6,631 nt of DNA from Methanobacteriota archaeon (GCA_030597775.1 JAUVRF010000098.1:1-6631); one strand, 5' to 3'; shown: positions 1 through 6,542, counted from the stretch's first letter. The notes: generated by a model not told the origin, from the letters alone. Made by a program: numbers and translations.

Positions 1-264
1 GAACCTGATCTCGCAGCGGTCGCAGGAGCCGCTGTATTGGCAGAGGAAGGCTTGCTTCCCGAACCCGAGGCAGAGGAAGAAGAGCCCGAGCCCGAACTGG
101 AAATGGAGCCGGAGTACGAGGAACCCGAGCCAGAACCTGATCTCGCAGCGGTCGCAGGAGCCGCTGTATTGGCAGAGGAAGGCTTGCTTCCCGAACCCGA
201 GGCAGAGGAAGAAGAGCCCGAGCCCGAACTGGAAATGGAGCCGGAGTACGAGGAACTCGAGCCC
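1..264 (+). repeat. In-frame 132-bp tandem repeat, two full copies, probably continuing upstream
   Basis: Bases 1-132 and 133-264 are two copies of a 132-bp (44-codon) unit. By eye they differ at only two positions: 125/257 (C/T, Pro to Leu) and 132/264 (A/C, silent). A third copy begins at 265 but diverges at base 273 (Asp to Glu) into a shorter EYEEPEPEPE-type run. Each unit encodes a DLAAVAGAAVLAEEGLLPEP segment followed by an acidic Glu/Pro/Tyr tail. Because copy 1 starts exactly at the window edge, the array may extend further left. Near-identity at synonymous sites points to recent duplication or gene conversion. Confidence 0.95.
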
Positions 265-1092
265 GAACCTGAGTACGAGGAGCCCGAACCGGAACCAGAA
301 GTGGCTCTGGAGGAAGCCGCCGCACCACCCGGGGAACCACCCGAGCAGGTAGGTCGCGGCCTGATCATCGGTGGGTTCATCTGTCTCGCCATGGGTGCTC
401 TCGCTGCCGTCAGCGCGGGCCTCCTTTACTCTTATGATATGTGGTATTCCGGCGAGGACGAGATCAGCATAGGTGACGAGCAGATGCTCTACATCTGGAT
501 GGCGTTGATCGCGACCATCGTGCTCTTCGCCTTGGGCGTAGCCCTTGTTGCAGTCGGAAAGGGAAAGCGGAAGAAGGCGAAGAAGGCCGCTGCGGTCGGT
601 GGTGTTGCCGTCGCTGGGGCCGCTGCGGTCGCCATTGCGGCCGACGAGGAAGAGCCCGGATATGAGCCGGAGCCCGTGCCCGATCTGGAGGAGCCCTACG
701 CGGACGAGGGCGGCCTGGTATATGAGTGTCCCGAGTGCGGATCCCCCGTCGCCGAGGATGCTGAGGCCTGCGACACCTGTGGTGTGAGGTTCGCTGACGA
801 CGAGGATGATGTGGTGGTGGACGACGAGATCTCCATCAGTGTCGGCAAGGATTATCCTCCGGATGCTGGTGGCGAGGAGATGCCTGCCTACGATGAACCG
901 GTTTCCGACGGAAAGGCAGACCTCTACGCTCCCGAGAAGAAGGAAGAGAAAGTGGAACTCGACTTCGGGGACGATATCGATGAGGACCTCGACGACGATG
1001 AGGAGTACGTCTACGAGTGTCCCGAGTGCGGTGGCGATGTGGCCGAGGACGATGTGGTCTGTCCCCACTGTGGAGCCGAGTTCGAGGACTGA
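1..1092 (+). CDS. Acidic-repeat, two-helix membrane protein with two C-terminal zinc ribbons (5' partial)
   Basis: The reading frame is open from base 1, so the true start lies upstream; a TTG at 37 sits inside a repeat and is not a credible start. The visible 363 residues run as follows: Glu/Pro-rich acidic repeats with short Ala/Val patches (1-about 105); a membrane helix (about 120-144); a short acidic loop; a second helix (about 162-186); a Lys/Arg patch (187-195); an Ala/Val/Gly hydrophobic stretch (196-214); an acidic linker; zinc ribbon 1 (Cys 243, 246, 257, 260); a long acidic linker; and zinc ribbon 2 (Cys 340, 343, 354, 357), ending in EFED. The basic patch after helix 2 suggests by the positive-inside rule that both long arms face the cytoplasm, unless the Ala/Val stretch also spans. 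Such ribbons often bind protein or nucleic acid, but I do not recognise the family and assign no function. The gene converges on leuS with a 16-bp gap. Confidence 0.9.
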   Translation, partial: EPDLAAVAGAAVLAEEGLLPEPEAEEEEPEPELEMEPEYEEPEPEPDLAAVAGAAVLAEEGLLPEPEAEEEEPEPELEMEPEYEELEPEPEYEEPEPEPEVALEEAAAPPGEPPEQVGRGLIIGGFICLAMGALAAVSAGLLYSYDMWYSGEDEISIGDEQMLYIWMALIATIVLFALGVALVAVGKGKRKKAKKAAAVGGVAVAGAAAVAIAADEEEPGYEPEPVPDLEEPYADEGGLVYECPECGSPVAEDAEACDTCGVRFADDEDDVVVDDEISISVGKDYPPDAGGEEMPAYDEPVSDGKADLYAPEKKEEKVELDFGDDIDEDLDDDEEYVYECPECGGDVAEDDVVCPHCGAEFED

Positions 1093-1108
1093 GGAGACCT
1101 CTCATACC

Positions 1109-4006
1109 TCATTCGACGTAGATGGCCACACGTCCAGGTATCGCTTGACGGGCCTTGTTGGCGGGGTCGACCAGTCCGGGGGAGTCCGCGGAGACGATGA
1201 CGACCGAGGCTCCCGTCTGTTCCTCCAAGAAAGGTCTGTTCTCCTCGAGGAACACGTCCTCGTCCGGAAGTGCGGCCATGCGCTCTATCACATCCTGACC
1301 CGTGCGAGGTAGCTCCTTGATCAGTTGCTGGGCGAAGGGAGGCACGGCCTTCGAGTGGGGTTGCACCTCCGGGTCGGACATGGCTGCCTTCATCAGGATG
1401 CCCATCTCCAGCTCCTCCCCTGCATCGAGTTCCACGGCGATGCCGTGGAGGACCCGCTTCCATCTGGGAGTGGTGTACAACCGGATCAACTTGGGTTTGA
1501 TGTCTGTGATACGTAGGATCTCCCGGATATCGTCGAGGGTGGATATCAGCAGTTGCTCCCCCGCCAAGGCCCTGCTCGCCCTCTCGTCGGCCTCCTGGGC
1601 CTCGGGGAGGGAGGACTCGAACACCATGCCCTCCTTGTCGAGGATCTCCCATGCCTCCTCGGCCATGTGCGGGACGATGGGTGAGAGGATCTGGGTCTGG
1701 AGGGTCATTGCGTGGTCCATGAGCTCCCTGTTGGGCTCACCCTGGCAACGACGATTGTACCATCTCATGTGGGCCTGGAGGTCGAAGTACCCCACCTTGA
1801 TGGCCGACCTGAACCGGAAGTTCTCGAAGTGCTCCCTGGTGATGGCCAAGGTCCTGTTCATGACGGCCTCGAACCAGTCGTCGATGGCCAACCGTTCCTC
1901 CCTGCCCTTCCCCTTGTTCTCCCTCAAGAGGTCGAGCCAGGCTTGGAACCTTCGTGGCGCGGAGAAGGCGGTCTCGGGGTCCCAGTTGGGATCGTCGATG
2001 CCCTCGCCTCCCAGTGCAAGGGTGAACCTGGTGACGTCGGCCCCGTTGGCCTCCAGGGCGTCCTTGAGGACCAGGAAGTTACCCAACGACTTGGACATCT
2101 TCGTGCCCTCGACGCGGAGCCATCCGTTGACCGAGAAGGCGAGTGGCCACTTGTCCTGGGGGAAGAGGGCCACGTGGTTGAAGAGGGAGAAGGTGAGATG
2201 GTTCTGCACCAGGTCCTTGCCGGACCCCCTGTCCGAGAACGGATACCAGTAGTCGAACTCGGCCCGGGCCTCATCCAGCTGGCTGGCCTCGCAGCCGTAT
2301 CGCTGGGCCAGCTCCTCGACATCGCCCTTGCCCTCGAAGCAGTAGGCAAAGAAGTCGGGGTCTATGCGCTCTGGCGCCACGATGCCCATGTGGCCAAGGT
2401 GCTTGTTGAGGGTGTAGAACGCCATGTAGACCGTGCTGTCCGAGAGGGACTCTATGATCCATTGCTCGTCCCAGGGAAGCTTGGTGCCCAGGCCGAACTC
2501 CCGGGTGCAGGCCCAGTCCATCAGCCAGTCGATCACCTGGTCGAACTGCTTCCGGACCGATGGGGGGTAGATGTCCATCCCGTCCAGGGCAGAATGGGTC
2601 CTGGCCTTCCAGTCCTCGTCACCGTAGGCGAGGAACCACTGGTCGCTGACAACCTTGACGACCGACGGGGTGAGGCAGCGGCAGACGATCCTGCCGGAAG
2701 GCTCGTACATCACGGTGGCCTCTCCGGCGGCGATCAGGTCCTCCTTGACCCGGTCCTTGGCCTCCTCCACCTTCATGCCGCCGTACTGGCCGACACCCTC
2801 GAGCATCCTCCCGGTGTAGAACCCCGTCTTGTAGATCTCCTCCTTGGCCTTCTGGAGGTTCTTGCGATCGTACTGGTCCTCGATGCCCATCTTCTCGCAG
2901 ATCTCCACCGCGGGGAGCGGACCCCAGCCCTCGGTGTCGATGATGGGTATGGGCTCGATGGCCGCGATCTCCTCGGGGTCGAGACCCCAGCGCTCGATCT
3001 CGGAGGGGTCGTTCTGGAGGTCGCGCAGGCCCATCCAGTCGTCCGGTGCGTCCGAGGGGACCGAGGTGACGATGCCGGTGCCCACCGCTGGGTCGCAGAA
3101 CCCGGAGGGAAGGATTGGTATCGAGCGCCCGATGCCCGGGGCGACGACACGCTTGCCCACCAGTTCCTCGCCCATCACGAAGCCCTTGGTCTCGATCTCG
3201 TGGCTCTGGTAGATGATCTTCTCGAAGGCCTCGCGGCTGGCGATCCACACCTCGTCGTCCACCTTGGCGATCCGGTACTCCACGTCCGGGTCGACCCAGA
3301 GGTTGGTCTGGCCGTAAACGGTCTCGGGACGGAGGGTGGCGGCGACGATGATGTTGTCCGAGCCCTCCACCGGGAACTTGAGGAGGGTGAACTCCTGTGG
3401 CGTCTCCCCCTCGCCCTCGATGCGGGCGTGGTCCCCCACCGGGGAGTTGTCCTTGGGACACCAGATCACGGGATGCACGCCCTTCACCACAAGGCCCTGC
3501 TCGTACAGGCGGTTGAACTGCCACCTTACGAAGCTGTCGTAGTAGGGGTTGAGCTGGGTGGTGATGAAGCTGCGTCTCCAGTCGATGCTGGCCCCCAGCG
3601 CGGACACGAACTCCTTGGTGACCCTGGGGAAGTACTCCGTCCAGTAGACCGGGTCTCCCATCTTGGCGATGTGCTCCTCGGGCACACCCATGTCCCTGAG
3701 CATGGAGATCTGGGTCTCCTCCCCGTCCGCCACCCGTTCGGCCGCCGCTACGATCGGGGTCCCGGTGCAGTGGAAGGCGAATGGCCAGAGCACGTTCATT
3801 CCCAGAAGGCGATGGTAACGGGCGGCGAACTCCAATTGGAGCAGCGAGAAGGTGTGGCCCAGGTGAAGGTACCCGTTCATGTAGGGATACGGGAAGTTCA
3901 CGAAGTAAGGCTCACGGGCCGGGTCGGGGTCCGCCTCGAAGGCACGGACCTCCTCCCACCGGCGCTGCCACTTCTCCTCTATGCTCCGATGGTCGTACAC
4001 GTTCAA
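1109..4006 (-). CDS. leuS: Leucyl-tRNA synthetase, archaeal/eukaryotic type
   Basis: This cytosolic class Ia synthetase attaches leucine to tRNA-Leu using ATP. With the start chosen here it has 965 residues, close to the usual length of archaeal LeuRS. Visible landmarks are the HIGH-type motif HLGH (residues 48-51); the CP1 editing domain with TLRPETVYGQTNLWV (from 225) and GTGIVTSVPSDAPDDW (from 310), whose last Asp (324) matches the conserved editing aspartate; a CRC motif before the second half of the catalytic core; the LeuRS-typical WACTREFGLGTKLPWD block; and KMSKS at 636-640, followed by the helical anticodon-binding and C-terminal regions. The frame extends upstream to an ATG at 4081, but that overlaps the preceding gene and its own TATA box. 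The TTG at 4006 has a GAGGTG ribosome site 5 bases upstream and is preferred. No key residue appears to be missing. Confidence 0.96.
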   Translation of the reverse strand: MNVYDHRSIEEKWQRRWEEVRAFEADPDPAREPYFVNFPYPYMNGYLHLGHTFSLLQLEFAARYHRLLGMNVLWPFAFHCTGTPIVAAAERVADGEETQISMLRDMGVPEEHIAKMGDPVYWTEYFPRVTKEFVSALGASIDWRRSFITTQLNPYYDSFVRWQFNRLYEQGLVVKGVHPVIWCPKDNSPVGDHARIEGEGETPQEFTLLKFPVEGSDNIIVAATLRPETVYGQTNLWVDPDVEYRIAKVDDEVWIASREAFEKIIYQSHEIETKGFVMGEELVGKRVVAPGIGRSIPILPSGFCDPAVGTGIVTSVPSDAPDDWMGLRDLQNDPSEIERWGLDPEEIAAIEPIPIIDTEGWGPLPAVEICEKMGIEDQYDRKNLQKAKEEIYKTGFYTGRMLEGVGQYGGMKVEEAKDRVKEDLIAAGEATVMYEPSGRIVCRCLTPSVVKVVSDQWFLAYGDEDWKARTHSALDGMDIYPPSVRKQFDQVIDWLMDWACTREFGLGTKLPWDEQWIIESLSDSTVYMAFYTLNKHLGHMGIVAPERIDPDFFAYCFEGKGDVEELAQRYGCEASQLDEARAEFDYWYPFSDRGSGKDLVQNHLTFSLFNHVALFPQDKWPLAFSVNGWLRVEGTKMSKSLGNFLVLKDALEANGADVTRFTLALGGEGIDDPNWDPETAFSAPRRFQAWLDLLRENKGKGREERLAIDDWFEAVMNRTLAITREHFENFRFRSAIKVGYFDLQAHMRWYNRRCQGEPNRELMDHAMTLQTQILSPIVPHMAEEAWEILDKEGMVFESSLPEAQEADERASRALAGEQLLISTLDDIREILRITDIKPKLIRLYTTPRWKRVLHGIAVELDAGEELEMGILMKAAMSDPEVQPHSKAVPPFAQQLIKELPRTGQDVIERMAALPDEDVFLEENRPFLEEQTGASVVIVSADSPGLVDPANKARQAIPGRVAIYVE

Positions 4007-4011
4007 GTTAA

Positions 4012-4017
4012 CACCTC
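4012..4017 (-). promoter_or_regulatory. Ribosome binding site that sets the TTG start of leuS
   Basis: On the minus strand GAGGTG is followed by TTAAC and then TTG. GAGGTG is complementary to the CACCUC of the archaeal 16S rRNA 3' end, with ideal spacing for the TTG at 4006-4004. The next in-frame candidate, a GTG two codons later, is too far away. This site favours a 965-residue product over the 990-residue upstream extension. Confidence 0.7.
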
Positions 4018-4049
4018 GGGGTGCTGCGCCGTTCGGAAGGTCCCAGCGA

Positions 4050-4059
4050 TTTAAAAAGC
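4050..4059 (-). promoter_or_regulatory. TATA box of leuS
   Basis: The minus strand reads CTTTTTAAAT in the 56-bp spacer between the stop of the HPS-RraA gene (4063) and the leuS start. Its centre is about 47 bases from the TTG start, so initiation about 26 bases downstream would give a leader of about 20 bases that still contains the GAGGTG site. The T-run could also help terminate the upstream transcript. The call rests on sequence match and spacing only. Confidence 0.55.
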
Positions 4060-4062
4060 TAA

Positions 4063-5358
4063 CTATCCCACGCGTTCCCATTTCTCCAGTTCAAGCTGGG
4101 ACGAGAGGGTGGAGCCCCGGCGGATCTCCTCCCGGAGACGGTTCTCCATCTCCAGGACGTTGAGGGCGCGGTTGGCGATCTCCAGCAATCTCTCCTGCTC
4201 GATCACCACCAGACCAGACTCGTCCCCGACGATCCAGTCGCCGGTTCGCACCGTCTGTCCACCCACCAGGACCTCGACGCCGATCTCGCCGTGGCCCTTG
4301 GGCTCTCCCGCGTCCGGGACGAAGTGACGGGCCCACACGGGGAACCCGATGTCCCGGATGTCCTGGACATCGCGGGTGGCGCCATCTATCACGACGCCCG
4401 CCAGCCCCTTGACCTTGCAGGAGTTGCTGGCCAGCTCTCCCCAGACCGCTATCTCGCCTCCTTGGGCGTCGATGACGAGCACATCACCAGGGTCTGCCCG
4501 GTCGATGGCCTCCACCGTCTTGGCCCAGTCCCCGTTGATGGTGCTCACCGTGAGGGCCGGGCCAGCTATCTTCACACCCTTGTCCACCACTGGCCGGAGG
4601 CCCTTGATCGAGCCCTTGTGGTGCTGGGCGTCCGAGACGTTGGAGGAGGACACCTTGAGAAGGGCCTCCAGAACGTCCTCCATCTTGTACCTCTTGAACA
4701 GCTCGGACGAGACGACCTCCTTGTCGGCCATCGCCCGCTTGATGATGCTGGTGGCCTTCGCGGGGTCCTCCGCCTTGATGATGGTACCACCCACGATGAT
4801 GACCACGGCCCCAGCCTCGATGACCGCCGCGGCGGTCTCGGAATTGACCCCTCCGGCCACGGCGATGGGGATGTCGACCTCCCCGGCGACCTCCCGCACG
4901 TTGTCTACGGGGTCCAGGCCCGTCATCTGCTTGTCGATGCTGACATGGACGCAAACGTGGTGGACGCCCATCTCGGCCACCTCCCGGGCGCGCTTGACCC
5001 GGTCGGGGATGCCGATGAGGTCCACGGCCACCTTGACGCCGTACTTGCGACCGGCCCGGACGGCGTCGATGATGGTCTCGTCGTCCGCGGCCCCGAGGAC
5101 ATGGACCACGTCGGCACCCGCCTTGGCCGCCATCTCGACCTCGTAGGCGCCCGTGTCCATGACCTTCATGTCGGCCACGATGGTGTGGTCGGGGAAGGCC
5201 CTCTTCAGCTCCCTGACGGCCTCCATCCCCTCGCTCTTGATGAGGGGGGTCCCCACCTCCAGCCAGTCTGCTCCACCCTCAACTGCCTCCCGGGCGATCT
5301 CCATCGCCCGCTTCAGATGCATCATGTCCAGCGCGACCTGCAGAACGGGAGCGTCCAT
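4063..5358 (-). CDS. Bifunctional 3-hexulose-6-phosphate synthase / RraA-like fusion protein
   Basis: The protein has 431 residues. The N-terminal half (about 1-212) is a KGPDC/HPS-type TIM barrel of the OMP decarboxylase superfamily: Asp11, Glu34, the signature DMKVMD (63-68, DxKxxD) and phosphate-binding GG turns (AVAGG 166-170, VGGT 189-192). HPS condenses formaldehyde with ribulose 5-phosphate or runs the reverse reaction; archaea lacking the oxidative pentose phosphate route can use the reverse reaction to make pentoses. The C-terminal half (about 218-431) is RraA-like, with GGEIAVWGELA (300-310) and GATRDVQD (326-333), ending in a charged helical tail. Such fusions are known in archaea. 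In the RraA half Glu308, Arg329-Asp330 and Asp333 match the spacing of the class II HMG/CHA aldolase motif, so catalysis is possible; RNase E inhibition is unlikely to be its role here. The ATG at 5358 has GGTG 8 bases upstream. Confidence 0.9.
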   Translation of the reverse strand: MDAPVLQVALDMMHLKRAMEIAREAVEGGADWLEVGTPLIKSEGMEAVRELKRAFPDHTIVADMKVMDTGAYEVEMAAKAGADVVHVLGAADDETIIDAVRAGRKYGVKVAVDLIGIPDRVKRAREVAEMGVHHVCVHVSIDKQMTGLDPVDNVREVAGEVDIPIAVAGGVNSETAAAVIEAGAVVIIVGGTIIKAEDPAKATSIIKRAMADKEVVSSELFKRYKMEDVLEALLKVSSSNVSDAQHHKGSIKGLRPVVDKGVKIAGPALTVSTINGDWAKTVEAIDRADPGDVLVIDAQGGEIAVWGELASNSCKVKGLAGVVIDGATRDVQDIRDIGFPVWARHFVPDAGEPKGHGEIGVEVLVGGQTVRTGDWIVGDESGLVVIEQERLLEIANRALNVLEMENRLREEIRRGSTLSSQLELEKWERVG

Positions 5359-5372
5359 AGCGGTACCACCGG

Positions 5373-5388
5373 AGGGCCTAACGGCCCT
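5373..5388. promoter_or_regulatory. Short palindrome between the TATA box and start of the HPS-RraA gene
   Basis: AGGGCC-TAAC-GGCCCT is a perfect 6-bp inverted repeat with a 4-base centre. It lies between the candidate TATA box (5393-5400) and the predicted start of transcription of the HPS-RraA gene, a usual place for an archaeal repressor operator. A short G+C-rich palindrome can also arise by chance in DNA of this composition, so operator function is only a suggestion. Confidence 0.35.
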
Positions 5389-5392
5389 ATCT

Positions 5393-5400
5393 CATAAAAA
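5393..5400 (-). promoter_or_regulatory. Candidate TATA box of the HPS-RraA gene
   Basis: The minus strand reads TTTTTATG, the only A/T-rich run close upstream of the ATG at 5358. Its centre is about 38 bases from the start codon, so transcription would begin near 5370 and give a leader of about 12 bases that includes the GGTG ribosome site. It matches the archaeal TATA consensus only moderately. The T-run may also end transcription from the peptidase gene. Confidence 0.45.
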
Positions 5401-5411
5401 CCATTTTCCAT

Positions 5412-5440
5412 TGGGCCCTCTAGGCGCCCAGGAGGGCCCA
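5412..5440 (-). terminator. Hairpin spanning the stop codon of the prepilin peptidase gene
   Basis: TGGGCCCTC (5412-5420) and GAGGGCCCA (5432-5440) form a perfect 9-bp inverted repeat around an 11-base loop. The TAG stop of the peptidase gene lies at the stem-loop junction (5420-5422). On the minus strand the hairpin is followed by an A-rich stretch and then TTTTT about 12 bases on. This could act as a terminator or a 3'-end stabiliser. Archaeal termination mainly depends on T-runs rather than hairpins, so the role is uncertain. Confidence 0.4.
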
Positions 5441-6424
5441 GAGGAGTCCGGTGATGATGTTGCCAAGGAAGATGGCAAGGATGAGTCCGATGAGCATCGG
5501 GACCATGAACGGGATCTTCGGGCTCACGTACACGATGGCCTCGTGCCGGCCCTGGAGGATGGCCAGTGCCCTCGCCCTCGCCTCGTCCGCCGCCTTGCCA
5601 CGGCGGGGCCAAAGCCTGCGCGTCAGCTCGCTCGCCCCCTCCTCTGCCTCGTAGAGCAACCACATCCTCTTCTCGTCCACATCATCCGGGGGAACGGGAT
5701 AGCCGAAGATGGCCTCTGGGAACCTCAGGGGGCCACGGGCGGCACTGATGACGATGAATGCCAGGGGTACCAACAGGGCAGTGATGATGGCGGCGTCGAT
5801 GAGAACGGCCAGGGCGAAGGGGAAGAGCAGGTCCATGCCCGCGGGGGTCTCCAGGAGGGGGAACGTGTCCCCGAGCGGGTAGATGGGGAACAGGACCGCC
5901 AGGGTCATCAGGGCCTTGGCATCACCACCCCCGTGCAGGATCCTGGCCAGGTAGAGGCCCAGTGCCACCACGATCATCATCACCGAGCTGACGATGTACC
6001 AGTAGGGGCCGGTGTCCGAGAGGTTGTCATATGCCAGGACAAGGATGGCCACCGAGGCGACGAGCAGGATGACGGAGACCCCCAGGTCAACGATGTACAC
6101 CCGTGCCTCCGAAGGGGTGAGCTCCCTGTCCTGGTCCTCCTCGTCCGCTGGCATCACGGGCCAAAGCTCGCCACCGGTCACCACGACGGTGAAGACGGCC
6201 GCCACGGGAAAGGCCAGCACCAGGTACCAGCCCGTCGATCCCTCCAGCAGGGACAGGTCCACGACCAGGAGGCCGACGCCTATGCCGGCCATGACGTACC
6301 ACAACGTGTTGGGGACCCTCCTGGTCCGGATGTCGGAAACGGAGGCCAACCCCAAGGCGAAGATGGCCACAAGGATACGTACGACGTCGATGGCCGTCGA
6401 TGCAGCAGTACCCGAGAGGGCCAT
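5420..6424 (-). CDS. Archaeal A24-family prepilin/preflagellin peptidase (FlaK/PibD-like)
   Basis: This is a GxGD-type membrane aspartic protease that removes the signal peptide from type IV pilin-like proteins and archaellins at the cytoplasmic face. With the ATG at 6424 it has 334 residues. The first catalytic Asp is Asp31 in SVSDIRTRRVPN, after the first helix; the second is Asp168 in HGGGDAK. Several hydrophobic helices lie around them, with a polar loop at about 91-108. A soluble segment (about 230-300) precedes a YVSPKIPFMVP motif and a final helix, the usual layout of the archaeal A24 C-terminal domain. It is longer than the minimal FlaK of about 230 residues but resembles euryarchaeal forms. 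The frame runs 36 codons further up to a TTG at 6532, but that stretch contains the TATA box and is not credible coding. No pilin or archaellin gene is visible nearby, so the substrate is unknown. Confidence 0.9.
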   Translation of the reverse strand: MALSGTAASTAIDVVRILVAIFALGLASVSDIRTRRVPNTLWYVMAGIGVGLLVVDLSLLEGSTGWYLVLAFPVAAVFTVVVTGGELWPVMPADEEDQDRELTPSEARVYIVDLGVSVILLVASVAILVLAYDNLSDTGPYWYIVSSVMMIVVALGLYLARILHGGGDAKALMTLAVLFPIYPLGDTFPLLETPAGMDLLFPFALAVLIDAAIITALLVPLAFIVISAARGPLRFPEAIFGYPVPPDDVDEKRMWLLYEAEEGASELTRRLWPRRGKAADEARARALAILQGRHEAIVYVSPKIPFMVPMLIGLILAIFLGNIITGLLWALLGA

Positions 6425-6447
6425 GACGAGCAGAGCCCCCTGGACGG

Positions 6448-6454
6448 TATATAT
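6448..6454 (-). promoter_or_regulatory. TATA box of the prepilin peptidase gene, implying a leaderless mRNA
   Basis: The minus strand reads ATATATA within GCATATATACC. Its centre is about 27 bases from the A of the ATG at 6424, the usual TATA-to-start-of-transcription distance in archaea. Transcription would therefore begin at or next to the start codon. Consistent with this, no well-spaced ribosome site precedes the ATG; the nearest G-run is about 10 bases or more away. Confidence 0.65.
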
Positions 6455-6534
6455 GCATTGCCATGGCAGTTCCACAGAAGGTATCCAGGAGCGTGGCTGT
6501 GAAGATTCACAAACCCGAAAAAGCTGAAACAATG

Positions 6535-6542
6535 CTTATATA
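6535..6542 (+). promoter_or_regulatory. TATA box of the rightward gene at the window end
   Basis: CTTATATA matches the archaeal consensus YTTAWATA exactly and is preceded by an A-rich stretch (GAAACAATG) that could serve as the BRE. Initiation about 26 bases downstream falls near 6565. Together with the leftward TATA box at 6448-6454 it makes the 167-bp interval 6425-6591 a divergent promoter region. Apart from these boxes and the leader repeat I see nothing else in it. Confidence 0.6.

Noticed and set aside
1..264. CRISPR array
   Set aside because: The repeats are 132 bp, directly adjacent, in frame and protein-coding, with no spacers.
806..1312. A 168-codon rightward frame overlapping the zinc-ribbon gene and running into leuS
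   Set aside because: It is an out-of-frame reading of the acidic linker and ribbon, with Ser/Thr/Arg-rich low-complexity translation. The in-frame zinc ribbons show which frame is real.
1712..4054. A 780-codon open frame antisense to leuS
   Set aside because: It mirrors the leuS coding strand in G+C-rich DNA, its translation is low-complexity (Val/Leu/Gly/Asp/His-rich) with no recognisable domain, and leuS itself is unmistakable by its motifs.
4291..5397. A 368-codon open frame antisense to the HPS-RraA gene
   Set aside because: Shadow frame of a well-supported gene; the composition is rich in His, Asp and Gly as expected from reversed G+C-rich codons, and no motif is visible.
5153..6502. 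A 449-codon open frame antisense to the peptidase and the 5' end of HPS-RraA
   Set aside because: It crosses two genes and their promoters, and its translation looks like reversed membrane-protein codons rather than a protein family.
6425..6532. Extension of the peptidase frame upstream to TTG 6532
   Set aside because: The extra 36 codons cover a TATA box placed correctly for the ATG at 6424, the extension lacks a ribosome site, and the first membrane helix and catalytic motif follow the ATG at the usual distance.
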